Assembly: GCF_036885605.1 (NCBI RefSeq)
Contig: NZ_CP142523.1
Coordinates: 1,612,001-1,676,000, forward strand
DNA: 64,000 nt
Source of the DNA: Janthinobacterium sp. TB1-E2
Lineage (GTDB): Bacteria > Pseudomonadota > Gammaproteobacteria > Burkholderiales > Burkholderiaceae_D
Reading direction: 5' to 3'
Shown one piece after another: positions 53,310 through 63,508 of this stretch (its first letter is position 1; the number at the start of each line of letters is the position of its first letter). A program made the position numbers and the translations under genes. The notes beneath the pieces were generated by a model. That model had not been told where the DNA came from. It ran no database searches and saw only the letters and a list, made by a program, of their open reading frames with translations.

Positions 53310-55922
53310 ATGAAATCAACTGAAATCCGCGACAAGTTCCTCAAATTTTTCGAGTCCAAGGGCCATTCCATCGTCCGTTCCAGCTCCCTGGTGCCAGGCA
53401 ACGATCCGACCTTGCTGTTGACGAACAGCGGCATGGTGCAATTCAAGGATGTGTTTACAGGCACGGACAGCCGTCCCTACACGCGCGCCACCTCGGTGCA
53501 GCGCTGCGTGCGCGCCGGCGGCAAGCACAACGATCTGGAAAACGTCGGCTACACGGCGCGCCACCATACTTTCTTTGAAATGCTGGGCAACTTCAGCTTC
53601 GGCGACTATTTCAAGCGCGATGCAATCCAGTACGCGTGGGAACTGCTGACCAAAGTCTATGGCTTGCCGGCTGACAAGCTGACCGTCACCGTGTACATCG
53701 AAGATGACGAAGCCTACGATATCTGGGCGAAAGAAATCGGCGTGCCTGTCGAGCGCATCATCCGCATCGGCGACAACAAGGGTTCGCGTTACGCATCGGA
53801 CAATTTCTGGCAGATGGCAGACACGGGCCCATGCGGTCCGTGCACGGAGATCTTCTACGACCACGGCGCCGACATTCTTGGCGGCCCACCGGGTTCGCCT
53901 GACGAAGACGGCGACCGCTTCATTGAAATCTGGAACCTCGTGTTCATGCAGTTCAACCGCGACGAAGCGGGCGTCATGCACAAGCTGCCGAAGCCTTGCG
54001 TCGACACGGGCATGGGCATGGAGCGCCTGGCCGCTGTGCTGCAGCACGTGCATTCGAACTATGAAATCGATCTGTTCCAGCATCTGATCCGCGCCGCCGC
54101 GCGCGAAACGGGCGCCACGGACCTGGAAAACAAGTCGCTGCGCGTGATCGCCGACCACATCCGCGCCGCCGCCTTCATGATCGTCGACGGCATCATCCCG
54201 GGCAGCGAAGGCCGCGCGTATGTTCTGCGCCGCATCATCCGCCGCGCCTTGCGCCATGGCCACAAGCTGGGCCAGACGAAACCGTTCTTCTACAAGCTGG
54301 TGGCCGATCTCGCCATCGAGATGGGCGGCGCCTATCCCGAGCTGGAAGAAGCGAAAGACAACGTCGCCAATATGCTCAAAGCCGAGGAAGAGCGTTTCGG
54401 CGAAACCCTGGAAACGGGCATGAAAGTGCTGGAAGCGCAGTTGGCCAAGGATGCCACGGGCATCGACGGCGCCACCGCTTTTACCTTGTACGAAACCTAC
54501 GGCTTCCCGCCGGACTTGACGGCGGACATCTGCCGCGAACGCAATATCACGTTCGACCAGGCCGGCTACGACGCGGCCCTGAAGGAAAGCCAGGAACTGT
54601 CGCGCAAGGGCGGCAAGACGCACAAGGACAGCAAGGTCGAGTACACGGGCGAGAAAAATAAATTCGTCGGCTACGATCAATTGACGTTCAGCGGCAAGGT
54701 CGTCGCGCTGTACGCGGCCGGTACGCAGGTAGCTGAACTGAAAGCTGGCCAGGAAGGCATCGTCGTGCTCGACACGACGCCGTTCTACGCGGAATCGGGC
54801 GGCCAGGTGGGCGACCAGGGCGTGATCGCCTCGGGCGCCGGCAGCTTTGCCGTCAGCGATACCCTGAAAATCCAGGCGGACGTGTTCGGCCACCACGGCG
54901 TGCTCGAATCGGGCGTGCTGAAAGTGGGCGACGCCGTCTCGGCGCAAGTCGATACGGCCAAGCGCGCACGCACGATCCGCAACCACTCGGCCACGCACTT
55001 GATGCACAAGGCCTTGCGCGAAGTGCTGGGCAGCCACGTGGCGCAAAAGGGTTCGCTGGTTGACCCGGACAAGACCCGTTTCGACTTCAGCCACAATGCG
55101 CCGATGACGGCCGAGCAGATCGCCGCTGTGGAAACCATCGTCAATAAAGAGATCCTGGAAAACCGCGCCACGCAAGCCCACTTGATGTCGTTTGACGATG
55201 CCGTCAAGCATGGTGCGATGGCCCTGTTCGGCGAGAAATACGGCGATGAAGTGCGCGTGCTCGACATCGGCAGCTCGAAAGAGCTGTGCGGCGGCGTCCA
55301 CGTGCAGCGCACGGGCGACATCGGCCTGTTCAAGATCATCGGCGAAAGCGGCGTTGCCGCCGGTATCCGCCGCGTGGAAGCTGTGACGGGCGAGGGCGCG
55401 CTGGCGCTGGTGCAAACCATCAACCGCCGCTTGGTCGAAGCGGCCAACGCCCTGAAGGCGCAGCCGGAAGAACTGACTGCCCGCATCGGCCAGGTGCAGG
55501 ACCACGTGAAAGCGCTGGAGAAGGAACTGGCCGCGCTGAAATCGAAACTGGCCTCGGGCCAGGGCGATGAACTGGTCACGCAAGCCGTCGACGTCAACGG
55601 CATCAAGGTGCTGGCGGCCGTGCTGGACGGCGCCGACGTGGCCCGCTTGCGCGAAACCATGGACAAGCTGAAGGACAAGCTGAAAACGGCCGCCATCGTG
55701 CTGGCCAGCGTGGCGGACGGCAAGGTCAGCCTGATCGCCGGCGTGACGGCGGACGCGACTTCCAAGGTCAAAGCGGGCGAGCTGGTGAACTTCGTTGCAC
55801 AGCAAGTGGGCGGAAAAGGCGGCGGACGCCCCGATATGGCGCAGGCTGGCGGTACCGATCCGAGCGGTCTGGCGAACGCCCTGGCTGGCGTGCCGGCCTG
55901 GGTCGGCGAGCGCGCAAAATAA
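53310..55922 (+). CDS. alaS: Alanine-tRNA ligase
   Basis: This 870-residue class II synthetase charges tRNA-Ala. It has motif 1 ([23 protein letters not shown] region), motif 2 ([16 protein letters not shown]), the editing domain with [16 protein letters not shown] and its zinc ligands ([13 protein letters not shown], with Cys and His), and the C-terminal DHHA1 domain ending in [15 protein letters not shown]. The length is normal. It has its own terminator. Confidence 0.97.
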   Translation: MKSTEIRDKFLKFFESKGHSIVRSSSLVPGNDPTLLLTNSGMVQFKDVFTGTDSRPYTRATSVQRCVRAGGKHNDLENVGYTARHHTFFEMLGNFSFGDYFKRDAIQYAWELLTKVYGLPADKLTVTVYIEDDEAYDIWAKEIGVPVERIIRIGDNKGSRYASDNFWQMADTGPCGPCTEIFYDHGADILGGPPGSPDEDGDRFIEIWNLVFMQFNRDEAGVMHKLPKPCVDTGMGMERLAAVLQHVHSNYEIDLFQHLIRAAARETGATDLENKSLRVIADHIRAAAFMIVDGIIPGSEGRAYVLRRIIRRALRHGHKLGQTKPFFYKLVADLAIEMGGAYPELEEAKDNVANMLKAEEERFGETLETGMKVLEAQLAKDATGIDGATAFTLYETYGFPPDLTADICRERNITFDQAGYDAALKESQELSRKGGKTHKDSKVEYTGEKNKFVGYDQLTFSGKVVALYAAGTQVAELKAGQEGIVVLDTTPFYAESGGQVGDQGVIASGAGSFAVSDTLKIQADVFGHHGVLESGVLKVGDAVSAQVDTAKRARTIRNHSATHLMHKALREVLGSHVAQKGSLVDPDKTRFDFSHNAPMTAEQIAAVETIVNKEILENRATQAHLMSFDDAVKHGAMALFGEKYGDEVRVLDIGSSKELCGGVHVQRTGDIGLFKIIGESGVAAGIRRVEAVTGEGALALVQTINRRLVEAANALKAQPEELTARIGQVQDHVKALEKELAALKSKLASGQGDELVTQAVDVNGIKVLAAVLDGADVARLRETMDKLKDKLKTAAIVLASVADGKVSLIAGVTADATSKVKAGELVNFVAQQVGGKGGGRPDMAQAGGTDPSGLANALAGVPAWVGERAK

Positions 55923-55968
55923 AGCGTAAGCTAGCAGGCATGCGGGGTTTTCGCCCCACAGCCTCTTG

Positions 55969-56003
55969 AAAACGGCCCGCAGACGGTGTTTGCGGGCCGT
56001 TTT
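55969..56003 (+). terminator. Rho-independent terminator of alaS
   Basis: AAAACGGCCCGCA/TGCGGGCCGTTTT form a perfect 13-bp stem with a 9-nt loop, ending in TTTT. It lies 47 bases behind the alaS stop. Confidence 0.85.
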
Positions 56004-56126
56004 GCCGTGTGGAATCTCGTTGTGACACCACAACAGCCGATGAACTATTTTGGTGCAGCGCGTCAATGCCCCTGATTTAGAGTAGTATGTCGAAAATCAG
56101 TACAACAAAACAATGGTGGGATATTG

Positions 56127-56387
56127 ATGATGAGCGACACACTACTTGATACCGAGATTATGGAATTTCACAAAGAACTCGACGCGCGGGGCTTGAATTG
56201 CCCGTTGCCGATTCTGAAGGCGAAAAAGGCTTTGTCAGAGCTGCAGAGCGGGGAAGTGCTGCGCATCATGGCAACCGATCCCGGTTCCGTGCGCGACTTC
56301 CAGGCTTTCGCCAAGCAAACGGGCAATGCCCTGCTGTCGCATGTGCAGACGGGTACCGAATTCGTCTTCCTGATGCAACGCAAATAA
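56127..56387 (+). CDS. TusA family sulfurtransferase-like protein
   Basis: This 86-residue protein is a single SirA/TusA domain with the sulfur-carrying Cys in LDARGLNCPLPILKAKK and the C-terminal GTEFVFLMQRK. Such proteins relay persulfide sulfur, for instance to tRNA thiolation or molybdenum cofactor. The start is at one of two adjacent ATG codons (56127 or 56130). It has no other tus genes close by, so the partner is unknown. Confidence 0.88.
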   Translation: MMSDTLLDTEIMEFHKELDARGLNCPLPILKAKKALSELQSGEVLRIMATDPGSVRDFQAFAKQTGNALLSHVQTGTEFVFLMQRK

Positions 56388-56526
56388 TTCTGCCAGCCGG
56401 GGCCGCCGTGGCGCGGCCTGGTTTTCCTTCCCGAGCCAGCCCTTTTGCTGCCCTGCAGCGTAGCGGCGGATACCCTTGAAATCCCCGAAGCTGGACAGTT
56501 TAGATGGATTGCTCTAACAAAAAATC

Positions 56527-56574
56527 GCACGATCGTGCTTAAATTCGGTTCAAGATTCAAATTTCTCTTATAAT
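56527..56574 (+). promoter_or_regulatory. etfB promoter region with GCACGATCGTGC palindrome
   Basis: A perfect 12-bp palindrome (56527-56538) lies 31 bases ahead of a TATAAT (56569-56574), and the etfB ATG is 57 bases further. The palindrome sits near the -35 position, as expected for a repressor site. In betaproteobacteria TetR-type regulators of fatty-acid degradation often control etf genes; I cannot check the motif match. Confidence 0.45.
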
Positions 56575-56630
56575 CGAACGCACAATCAGCACTTGATCCG
56601 TCATTTTTATAATTTCCCAAAGGCATAGCT

Positions 56631-57380
56631 ATGAAAGTCTTGGTACCCGTCAAACGCGTGGTCGACTATAACGTCAAAGTCCGCGTCAAGAGTGACGGCA
56701 CTGGCGTCGATACCGCCAACGTCAAAATGTCGATGAACCCTTTCGATGAGATCGCGCTGGAAGAAGCGATGCGCCTGAAAGAAGCCGGCAAGGTCACTGA
56801 AGTGGTCGCCATCTCCTGCGGCGTGACGCAGTGCCAGGAAACCCTGCGCACGGCCATGGCCATTGGCGCCGACCGCGGCATCCTGGTGGAAACGACGACC
56901 GAACTGGAACCGCTGGCCGTGGCCAAGCTGGTGAAGTCCCTGGCCGAGAAAGAACAGCCGCAACTGATCATCCTGGGCAAGCAAGCGATCGATGACGACA
57001 GCAACCAGACCGGCCAGATGCTGGCAGCCCTGCTGGGTTGGCCGCAAGCCACGTTCGCCTCGAAAGTCGTGCTGGAAGACGGCAAAGTCACCGTCACCCG
57101 CGAAGTCGACGGCGGCCTGGAAACCCTGGCATTGACCTTGCCAGCGATCATCACCACCGACCTGCGTTTGAACGAGCCACGCTATGTGACCTTGCCGAAC
57201 ATCATGAAGGCAAAGAAAAAGCCGCTCGAGACCGTCAAGCCGGAAGACCTGGGCGTCGACGTTGCGCCACGCCTGAAGACCCTGAAAGTTGTCGAGCCAG
57301 CCAAGCGCTCGGCCGGCATCAAGGTCCCGGACGTCGCTACCCTGGTCGCCAAGCTGCGTACCGAAGCCAAGGTTATCTGA
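56631..57380 (+). CDS. etfB: Electron transfer flavoprotein, beta subunit
   Basis: This 249-residue subunit holds AMP and pairs with EtfA. It begins [19 protein letters not shown] and has [19 protein letters not shown] and, in the middle, [20 protein letters not shown], all diagnostic. ETF collects electrons from acyl-CoA dehydrogenases and passes them to ETF-quinone oxidoreductase in the membrane. etfA follows, separated by 81 bases that contain a palindromic repeat. Confidence 0.96.
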   Translation: MKVLVPVKRVVDYNVKVRVKSDGTGVDTANVKMSMNPFDEIALEEAMRLKEAGKVTEVVAISCGVTQCQETLRTAMAIGADRGILVETTTELEPLAVAKLVKSLAEKEQPQLIILGKQAIDDDSNQTGQMLAALLGWPQATFASKVVLEDGKVTVTREVDGGLETLALTLPAIITTDLRLNEPRYVTLPNIMKAKKKPLETVKPEDLGVDVAPRLKTLKVVEPAKRSAGIKVPDVATLVAKLRTEAKVI

Positions 57381-57407
57381 GCGGTTTGCCGCCAAAACAT
57401 AAAATCT

Positions 57408-57434
57408 GGGGTCAGACCCGGCGGGTCTGACCCC
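57408..57434. repeat. GGGGTCAGACCC palindromic repeat in the etfB-etfA spacer
   Basis: GGGGTCAGACCC and GGGTCTGACCCC form a 12-bp perfect stem with a 3-base loop. A related element is at 60367-60393. The hairpin could stabilise the etfB 3' end or separate etfB and etfA expression. Confidence 0.8.
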
Positions 57435-57461
57435 GGCACTTGCTAACTATTAGGAATAATC

Positions 57462-58394
57462 ATGGTCGCATTAGTTATTGCTGAACACGACAACGCTACC
57501 TTAAAGGGCAGCACCCACCACACCGTGACCGCGGCTGCCCAGTGCGGCGGCGACGTGCACGTACTGGTCGCAGGTTCGAACGCATCGGCCGCTGCCGCTG
57601 CCGCCGCGCAAATCGCCGGCGTGACGAAAGTCATCGTGGCCGACGCGCCGTACTTTGCCGACGGCCTGGCCGAAAACGTGGCCGAGCAAGTGCTGGCCAT
57701 CGCCGGCAACTACAGCCACATCCTGGCGCCAGCCACCGCCTACGGCAAGAACATCCTGCCGCGCGTGGCCGCCAAGCTGGACGTGGCGCAAATCTCGGAA
57801 ATCACCAAGGTCGATTCCCCTGACACCTTCGAGCGCCCGATCTACGCCGGTAACGCGATTGCTACCGTGCAATCTGGTGACAAGATCAAGGTCATCACCG
57901 TGCGCACGACCGGTTTCGACGCCGCTGCCGCCACCGGCGGTTCGGCTGCCACGGAAACCGTCGCCGCCGTTGCCGATGCCGGCAAATCGGCTTTCGTGGG
58001 CCGCGAACTGGCCAAGTCCGACCGTCCTGAACTGACCGCCGCGAAAATCATCGTGTCGGGCGGCCGTGGCATGGGTTCGGCCGAGAACTTCCACATCCTG
58101 GAGCCGCTGGCCGACAAGCTGGGCGCCGCCATGGGTGCTTCGCGCGCCGCCGTCGACGCCGGCTTCGTGCCGAACGACTGGCAAGTGGGCCAGACGGGCA
58201 AGATCGTCGCGCCATCGCTGTACATCGCCGTCGGCATCTCGGGCGCGATCCAGCATCTGGCCGGCATGAAAGACTCGAAAACCATCGTCGCCATCAACAA
58301 GGATCCGGAAGCGCCGATCTTTGCCGTGGCCGACTACGGCATCGTGGGCGATCTGTTCGAGATCGTGCCGCAACTGGTCAAAGAACTGGGTTAA
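57462..58394 (+). CDS. etfA: Electron transfer flavoprotein, alpha subunit
   Basis: This 310-residue FAD-binding subunit begins [18 protein letters not shown] and holds the FAD site in the C-terminal domain: [62 protein letters not shown]. It forms a heterodimer with EtfB. Good AGGAATAATC site before the ATG. It is followed by a terminator-like hairpin and the acyl-CoA dehydrogenase gene. Confidence 0.96.
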   Translation: MVALVIAEHDNATLKGSTHHTVTAAAQCGGDVHVLVAGSNASAAAAAAAQIAGVTKVIVADAPYFADGLAENVAEQVLAIAGNYSHILAPATAYGKNILPRVAAKLDVAQISEITKVDSPDTFERPIYAGNAIATVQSGDKIKVITVRTTGFDAAAATGGSAATETVAAVADAGKSAFVGRELAKSDRPELTAAKIIVSGGRGMGSAENFHILEPLADKLGAAMGASRAAVDAGFVPNDWQVGQTGKIVAPSLYIAVGISGAIQHLAGMKDSKTIVAINKDPEAPIFAVADYGIVGDLFEIVPQLVKELG

Positions 58395-58424
58395 GTCACA
58401 CCCCTTCCGGTTTTGTTACTGACA

Positions 58425-58472
58425 AAGCCACGCCGGCCCGCCCCACACGGCGAGCCGCGCGTGGCTTTTTTC
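58425..58472 (+). terminator. Terminator-like hairpin between etfA and acyl-CoA dehydrogenase
   Basis: AAAGCCACGC and GCGTGGCTTT form a 10-bp stem around a 25-nt loop, followed by TTT. It ends only 15 bases before the dehydrogenase ATG, so it could act as an attenuator, or as a terminator with a later promoter for the dehydrogenase. Confidence 0.6.
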
Positions 58473-58486
58473 TTGGAGAAAAGAAG

Positions 58487-60277
58487 ATGAGCTATCAAGC
58501 CCCGCTGAAAGACATGTTGTTCGTGATGAACGAACTGGCCGGCCTGGCCGAAATCCACACCTTGCCGGGTTGCGAAGACGCCACGCCCGATACGGCCGAA
58601 GCCGTGCTGGAAGAGAACGCCAAGTTCTGCGGCGGCGTGGTGGCCCCCTTGAACGGCCCCAGCGACAAGGAGCCGAGCTTCTGGCACGACGGGCAAGTGA
58701 CGACCTCGAAAGGCTTCAAGGAAGCGTTCAAGGCCTATGGCGAAGCGGGCTGGCAGGGCGTGCAGCATCCGACGGAGTTCGGCGGCCAGGGCTTGCCCAA
58801 GCTCCTGGCTACGCCGTGCATCGAAATGCTCAACTCGGCCAGCATTTCGTTCGCCCTCGTCGCCCTGCTGTCGGACGGCGCCATCGAAGCGCTGCTGACG
58901 GCCGGCAGTGACGAACAGAAAGCTGTCTACCTGGAAAACCTGGTGTCCGGCAAGTGGACGGGCACCATGAATCTGACGGAGCCGCAGGCCGGCTCCGACC
59001 TGGCCGCCGTGCGCACGCGCGCCGTGCCGCAGGAAGACGGCACCTATAAAGTATTCGGCACGAAGATTTTCATCACGTACGGCGAACACGACATGGCGGA
59101 AAACATCGTCCACCTGGTGCTGGCCCGCACGCCGGACGCGCCCGCTGGCGTGAAAGGCATCTCGCTGTTCATCGTGCCGAAATTCCTCGTCAACGCGGAC
59201 GGCAGCCTGGGCGCGCGCAACGACGCGCACTGCGTCTCGATCGAGCACAAGCTGGGCATCAAGGCCAGCCCGACGGCCGTGCTGCAATTCGGCGACCACG
59301 GTGGCGCCATCGGCACCCTCGTGGGCGAGGAAAACCGCGGCCTCGAATACATGTTCATCATGATGAACGCGGCCCGCTTCGGCGTCGGCTTGCAAGGCAT
59401 CGGCCTGGCCGAGCGCGCCTACCAGCAGGCCGTGGCGTTCGCCAAGGACCGCGTGCAGTCGCGCGACCTGGCCGGTTCGCCTGGTCCCGTGTCCATCATC
59501 CACCACCCGGACGTGCGCCGCATGCTGATGTCGATGCGCTCGCAAACGGAGGCGGCGCGCGCGCTGGCCTACGTGGGCGCGGCCATCAGCGACGTGGCGC
59601 ACCACCATCCCGATGCGGACGTGCGCGCGGAAAGCCTGGCGACGTATGAATACCTAGTCCCTGTCATCAAGGGCTGGGCCACGGAAATGTCGCAGGACGT
59701 CACGCGCGACGGCGTGCAAGTGCATGGCGGCATGGGTTTTATTGAAGAAACGGGCGCGGCCCAGCATTACCGCGACGCCAAGATTCTCACCATCTACGAA
59801 GGCACGACGGCCATCCAGGCGAACGACCTCGTGGGCCGCAAGACGGTGCGCGACGGCGGCGCCGTGGCGAAAGCCATCATCGCCCAGGTGCGCGCCACGG
59901 AAGCCCAGTTGGGCGAGCTGACGGGTGCCGACTTCCAGGCCATGCAGCGTCACCTGGCCGAAGGCAGTGCCGCGCTGGAAGCCGTGGTCGAGTATGTGGT
60001 GGCGAACATGAAGACGGACATCAAAGCCGTGTTTGCGGGCAGCGTGCCGTACCTGAAACTGGCCGGGATCGTGCTGGGCGGCTGGCAGATGGCGCGCGCG
60101 GCCGTGGTGGCGCAGCAAAAGCTGGGCGAGGGCAGCGGCGACGCGGCGTTCTACAAGGCAAAAATCGCCACGGCGCGCTTCTTTGCCGACCACATCCTGT
60201 CGCAAGCGCCAGGACTGCGCGCCACCATCATCGACGGCAGCGCCGGCGTGATGGCGCTGTCGGAAGAGCAGTTTTAA
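58487..60277 (+). CDS. Acyl-CoA dehydrogenase
   Basis: This 596-residue flavoenzyme catalyses the first step of beta-oxidation and gives electrons to ETF. It has the FAD-binding TMNLTEPQAGSDLAAVRTRA and the VHGGMGFIEETGAAQHYRD and YEGTTAIQANDLVGRK segments with the catalytic Glu of the long subfamily, and a C-terminal acyl-CoA dehydrogenase-C domain (residues 460-590). The N-terminal 35 residues (SYQAPLKDMLFVMNELAG) are the AcdN-type helix. The order etfB-etfA-dehydrogenase supports direct coupling. Confidence 0.93.
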   Translation: MSYQAPLKDMLFVMNELAGLAEIHTLPGCEDATPDTAEAVLEENAKFCGGVVAPLNGPSDKEPSFWHDGQVTTSKGFKEAFKAYGEAGWQGVQHPTEFGGQGLPKLLATPCIEMLNSASISFALVALLSDGAIEALLTAGSDEQKAVYLENLVSGKWTGTMNLTEPQAGSDLAAVRTRAVPQEDGTYKVFGTKIFITYGEHDMAENIVHLVLARTPDAPAGVKGISLFIVPKFLVNADGSLGARNDAHCVSIEHKLGIKASPTAVLQFGDHGGAIGTLVGEENRGLEYMFIMMNAARFGVGLQGIGLAERAYQQAVAFAKDRVQSRDLAGSPGPVSIIHHPDVRRMLMSMRSQTEAARALAYVGAAISDVAHHHPDADVRAESLATYEYLVPVIKGWATEMSQDVTRDGVQVHGGMGFIEETGAAQHYRDAKILTIYEGTTAIQANDLVGRKTVRDGGAVAKAIIAQVRATEAQLGELTGADFQAMQRHLAEGSAALEAVVEYVVANMKTDIKAVFAGSVPYLKLAGIVLGGWQMARAAVVAQQKLGEGSGDAAFYKAKIATARFFADHILSQAPGLRATIIDGSAGVMALSEEQF

Positions 60278-60311
60278 GTTGCATCCTTGCCGGTAACTGC
60301 CGGCTGAATGC

Positions 60312-60347
60312 AAAAAGCGCTGGAGATCACTCTCCAGCGCTTTTTTT
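60312..60347 (+). terminator. Rho-independent terminator of acyl-CoA dehydrogenase
   Basis: AAAAAGCGCTGGAGA/TCTCCAGCGCTTTTT form a 15-bp perfect stem with a 4-nt loop and a T-run. This is one of the strongest terminators in the window. Confidence 0.9.
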
Positions 60348-60366
60348 AACCCCAAACGTAAGTGCC

Positions 60367-60393
60367 GGGGTCGGACCCTCAGGGGCCGACCCC
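60367..60393. repeat. GGGGTCGG...CCGACCCC palindromic repeat
   Basis: An 8-bp stem GGGGTCGG/CCGACCCC of the same type as the repeat at 57408-57434. It lies between the convergent acyl-CoA dehydrogenase and glycine-zipper genes. Confidence 0.7.
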
Positions 60394-60415
60394 AGTCCTT
60401 GCTCTTGGGTTCAGC

Positions 60416-61039
60416 TTACCTTCTGGCAATGCCATTACCCGAATTGCGCACCAGGTCGCCAGCAGCCAGCCCAGGATCCTGATCAAACGCGAAGTCAGCC
60501 TTGGCGCCCGTTTCGTATTGCACGGTGACGGTCCATGTCTTGGCGTTCTTCATGTGGCCTTCGACTTGCTTGCCGGCATACGCGCCGCCAGCGGCGCCGG
60601 CCAGGGTGGCCAGGTCCTTGCCGCGTCCGCCGCCGACCTGGCGGCCCAGCAGGGCGCCGGCCACGCCGCCGCCGATCATGCCCAGGGCGCCGCCTTCGCC
60701 GGCTTTTTCAGTGACGTTGACTGCCAGCACCTTGCCGCACTCGGCGCAGATCTGCTGGGCAGGCTTGCTGTTCTGGCCAGCATACGAGTTGCCAGCCTTT
60801 TGCGCGGCCTTGGCGTTGATGATGGCCTGGTCGTATTCGCCCTTGGCGTCGCGCAGGCATTGCATGCGGGCTTTCGAGCTGGTTTCTTCTGCGCACAATT
60901 TCTTGTCGTCCGCGTAGCGGGTGCTGGCTTGCTTCGTGTCGTACGCGTATTGCGCCTTCGGCGACAGGTTTTGCGCGAAGGCGGAGGTGCTGAACAGGGC
61001 CGTGACGGCAACTGCGAGGATGAGTGGGCGACGAATCAT
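60416..61039 (-). CDS. Glycine-zipper 2TM domain-containing protein
   Basis: This 207-residue envelope protein has a signal peptide (cleavage near AFA-QN), a helical charged region with CXXC (QICAECGK), a glycine-zipper segment (GALGMIGGGVAGALLGRQVGGG, in two parts of one motif), and a C-terminal beta part (TVTVQYETGAKADFAF) similar to SlyB/17-kDa antigens. It probably sits in the outer membrane or periplasm. Function unknown. It is convergent with the acyl-CoA dehydrogenase. Confidence 0.85.
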   Translation of the reverse strand: MIRRPLILAVAVTALFSTSAFAQNLSPKAQYAYDTKQASTRYADDKKLCAEETSSKARMQCLRDAKGEYDQAIINAKAAQKAGNSYAGQNSKPAQQICAECGKVLAVNVTEKAGEGGALGMIGGGVAGALLGRQVGGGRGKDLATLAGAAGGAYAGKQVEGHMKNAKTWTVTVQYETGAKADFAFDQDPGLAAGDLVRNSGNGIARR

Positions 61040-61175
61040 GATCTTCTCCTAGGGGGTGTTAAATGAACCAGTAATGTCGGCATTGTGAATGCAGTATAGA
61101 GGAAAATCATGATTGCTTACCAACACTTACATGTGCGCGCGGCGCGCCTTGATGGCGGTGGTTGCCGCATGGAAA

Positions 61176-61610
61176 TTAACCGTAGGCGCCGCCTGTGTAC
61201 AGCAAGTCGAACAGGCGCGCCATGGTGGCGATCAGCACGCCCGCGCCTAGCATCAAGGTAGCGACCAGCACGACGGCCAGGGGCCAGCCCGTGTCCGACG
61301 CGCGGCCCGAGGCGGCGTTATAGCGCGCATCCCATTTGTCGTCCGGCATCAGGCCCAGCACCAGCGCTTCCAGGAAGCCGCCCAGCGCGGACAAGGTCAG
61401 CGGCAATATCTGGTAAAACCAGTCCGCGTCGGGAAATAGCTGGCGCAGCAGCAGGGAGGCGGGCAGGGCGGCCAGGTGTAGCCAGCCCCAGCGGTCTTTG
61501 GCGCCGTGCAGGTAGAAGCGGTGGGCGCCCAGGCAGCCCAGCAAAAAGGCCAGCAGGCTGGTAAATGCCTTGTTCTTGTGCGACTGTTGCAAAATGGTAG
61601 CGGTGGTCAT
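61176..61610 (-). CDS. TM2 domain-containing protein
   Basis: This 144-residue protein has the TM2 signature, KNKAFTSLLAFLLGCLGAHRFYLHG, with two close helices, then two more helices (ILPLTLSALGGFLEALVLG, VVLVATLMLGAGVLIATM). TM2 proteins are small inner-membrane proteins of unknown function. It is monocistronic and divergent from rpsP with about 280 bases between them. Confidence 0.85.
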   Translation of the reverse strand: MTTATILQQSHKNKAFTSLLAFLLGCLGAHRFYLHGAKDRWGWLHLAALPASLLLRQLFPDADWFYQILPLTLSALGGFLEALVLGLMPDDKWDARYNAASGRASDTGWPLAVVLVATLMLGAGVLIATMARLFDLLYTGGAYG

Positions 61611-61818
61611 GGGACTCCAGAGTTGCTCATCGGTAAAGATTGTCAGTATCGGTCATTCCCTGCCGCAACGATAGCACTTTCGTGCCGTGTTCAGGCGATG
61701 CCGTCACCGCCTGGACGTGGCATCGGCGGCACGATAGACGCACGCGCCTATTGCGTCTTCGGCCATGACTGGTCATAATGTTTGATTAGCCCAAATTACA
61801 CGCCCGTCATCATAACGC

Positions 61819-61848
61819 TTGCTGCCTGGCGGTAAAGCGCGCTATAAT
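61819..61848 (+). promoter_or_regulatory. Promoter of the rpsP operon
   Basis: TTGCTG (61819-61824) and TATAAT (61843-61848), 18 bases apart, lie 41 bases before the rpsP ATG. This is the best -10/-35 pair in the window, as expected for a ribosomal operon. Confidence 0.7.
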
Positions 61849-61888
61849 TTGCGGCTTTTTCCGCCTCAGCACACTTTTTGGAAATATT

Positions 61889-62140
61889 ATGGTCGTTATT
61901 CGTTTAGCTCGTGGAGGCGCCAAGAAGCGCCCGTTCTTCAACATCGTCGCTACTGATTCGCGCAATCGCCGCGATGGTCGCTTCATTGAGCGTATCGGTT
62001 TTTACAACCCGATGGCGCAAGGTGGCGAAGTTCCACTGCGTATCACCGCAGACCGTCTGGCCTACTGGCAAGGCGTTGGCGCACAATTGTCGCCAACCGT
62101 TGCTCGCCTGGTAGCTAGCAACAACAAAGCAGCAGCTTAA
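61889..62140 (+). CDS. rpsP: 30S ribosomal protein S16
   Basis: This 83-residue ribosomal protein begins [29 protein letters not shown], the S16 hallmark (quoted in part), and has [12 protein letters not shown]. It leads the rpsP-rimM-trmD-rplS operon, 13 bases before rimM. It is one of the most conserved anchors in the window. Confidence 0.97.
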   Translation: MVVIRLARGGAKKRPFFNIVATDSRNRRDGRFIERIGFYNPMAQGGEVPLRITADRLAYWQGVGAQLSPTVARLVASNNKAAA

Positions 62141-62153
62141 TTAGATCACTGGT

Positions 62154-62711
62154 TTGACGGTCAAGACTGCATCCGGGGTGAAAGTCCCCGATGACCTGGT
62201 ACAGGTAGGCTATGTCTCCGGTGCCTATGGCATTGCTGGCGGAGTCAGGATCACTCCTTTCTCCGACGACGCGGATGCATTATTAAGCGTCAAAACCTGG
62301 TGGTTTGATAAACCGACCTTGCATGATGTTCAAGTCAGGCAAGCGAAGTTACACGGCGGCGACGTCGTGGCCCAGCTGGTGGGTGTGGTCGGGCGGGATG
62401 CCGCAGAAGCGCTGAAAGGCGTCTCTGTGCAAATTCCGCGTAGCCATTTCCCGACGCTGACGGCCGATGAATTTTATTGGTCCGATCTGATCGGACTGAC
62501 AGTCGAGAATTTGCAAGGCGAGTGCCTCGGCACAGTGCACGACATGATGAGCAATGGTCCGCAGTCGATCTTGCGCGTTACGCCCGTCGCTACTGCTGAT
62601 GAGACCGTTGAAAAGGCGCCTGAGCGCCTGATCCCGTTTGTTGGCCAGTTTGTCATTAACGTTGACAAGGCTGCCAGCAAGATCACGGTCGACTGGGGCC
62701 TCGATTATTAA
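62154..62711 (+). CDS. rimM: Ribosome maturation factor RimM
   Basis: This 185-residue factor helps to mature the 16S head domain and binds S19. The N-terminal RimM domain has VGYVSGAYGIAGGVRI and the C-terminal PRC-barrel has LIPFVGQFVINVDKAASKI. It uses a TTG start at 62154 by frame; a GTG at 62178 is also possible and the ribosome site is weak. It follows rpsP by 13 bases. Confidence 0.93.
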   Translation: MTVKTASGVKVPDDLVQVGYVSGAYGIAGGVRITPFSDDADALLSVKTWWFDKPTLHDVQVRQAKLHGGDVVAQLVGVVGRDAAEALKGVSVQIPRSHFPTLTADEFYWSDLIGLTVENLQGECLGTVHDMMSNGPQSILRVTPVATADETVEKAPERLIPFVGQFVINVDKAASKITVDWGLDY

Positions 62712-62761
62712 ACCGCCTGCGCTTAACAATGCGCCGGGCAAACTTTGCAGGATGGTGAACG

Positions 62762-63508
62762 ATGCAATTTGATGTCGTGACCCTGTTCCCGGAAATGTTT
62801 GCCGCGCTGACGCAGTCGGGTGTGACCCGGCGCGCCTTCGAGCAGGGGAAATGTGGCTTGTCGCTGTGGAATCCCCGTGATTTCACGACCGACAATCACC
62901 GTACCGTGGATGACCGCCCTTATGGCGGCGGCCCCGGCATGGTGATGATGGCCCGTCCCCTCGAAGCGACAATCAATGCCGCGAAGCAGCGCCAGACCGC
63001 ATTGGGACTGGTGGCGCCCCGCGTGGTGTTCATGTCGCCGCAAGGCCGTCCGTTGACGCACGAGCGCGTCACGCAGCTGAAAGCCGAACCTGGTTTGGTG
63101 ATCCTGTGTGGCCGCTATGAAGCCGTGGACCAGCGTTTGCTGGACCGTTGCGTCGACGAGGAAATCAGCGTCGGCGACTTCGTCCTGTCGGGCGGTGAAT
63201 TGCCTGCCATGGCGCTGATGGATGCGGTGATCCGTTTGTTGCCGGGTGTCTTGAACACCGAGGCATCGGCCATCGAGGACAGCTTCGTCAATGGCTTGCT
63301 CGATTCGCCGCACTACACGCGGCCGGAAACATATGAAGGCATGGTCGTGCCGCCCGTCTTGATGGGTGGCAATCATGCCGAGATCGTCAAGTGGCGCCGC
63401 CAGCGCATGCTGGAAGCGACCGCGACAAAGCGGCCTGACCTCTTGGTCAGTGCGCGCGCCGCCGGCTTGCTCAGCAAGACCGACGAAAAATTCTTGGCCA
63501 GCCTGTAA
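62762..63508 (+). CDS. trmD: tRNA (guanine-N1-)-methyltransferase
   Basis: This 248-residue SPOUT enzyme makes m1G37 in tRNA and keeps the reading frame. It has the N-terminal [20 protein letters not shown], the trefoil-knot AdoMet site ([29 protein letters not shown]) and the catalytic Asp in [15 protein letters not shown]. The length is normal. It follows rimM by 50 bases. Confidence 0.96.
   Translation: MQFDVVTLFPEMFAALTQSGVTRRAFEQGKCGLSLWNPRDFTTDNHRTVDDRPYGGGPGMVMMARPLEATINAAKQRQTALGLVAPRVVFMSPQGRPLTHERVTQLKAEPGLVILCGRYEAVDQRLLDRCVDEEISVGDFVLSGGELPAMALMDAVIRLLPGVLNTEASAIEDSFVNGLLDSPHYTRPETYEGMVVPPVLMGGNHAEIVKWRRQRMLEATATKRPDLLVSARAAGLLSKTDEKFLASL

Noticed and set aside
53316..56066. A 916-residue open frame on the minus strand opposite alaS
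   Set aside because: It is a shadow of high-GC alaS coding. The product is rich in His/Arg/Gln/Ala without family motifs, and alaS is certain on the other strand.
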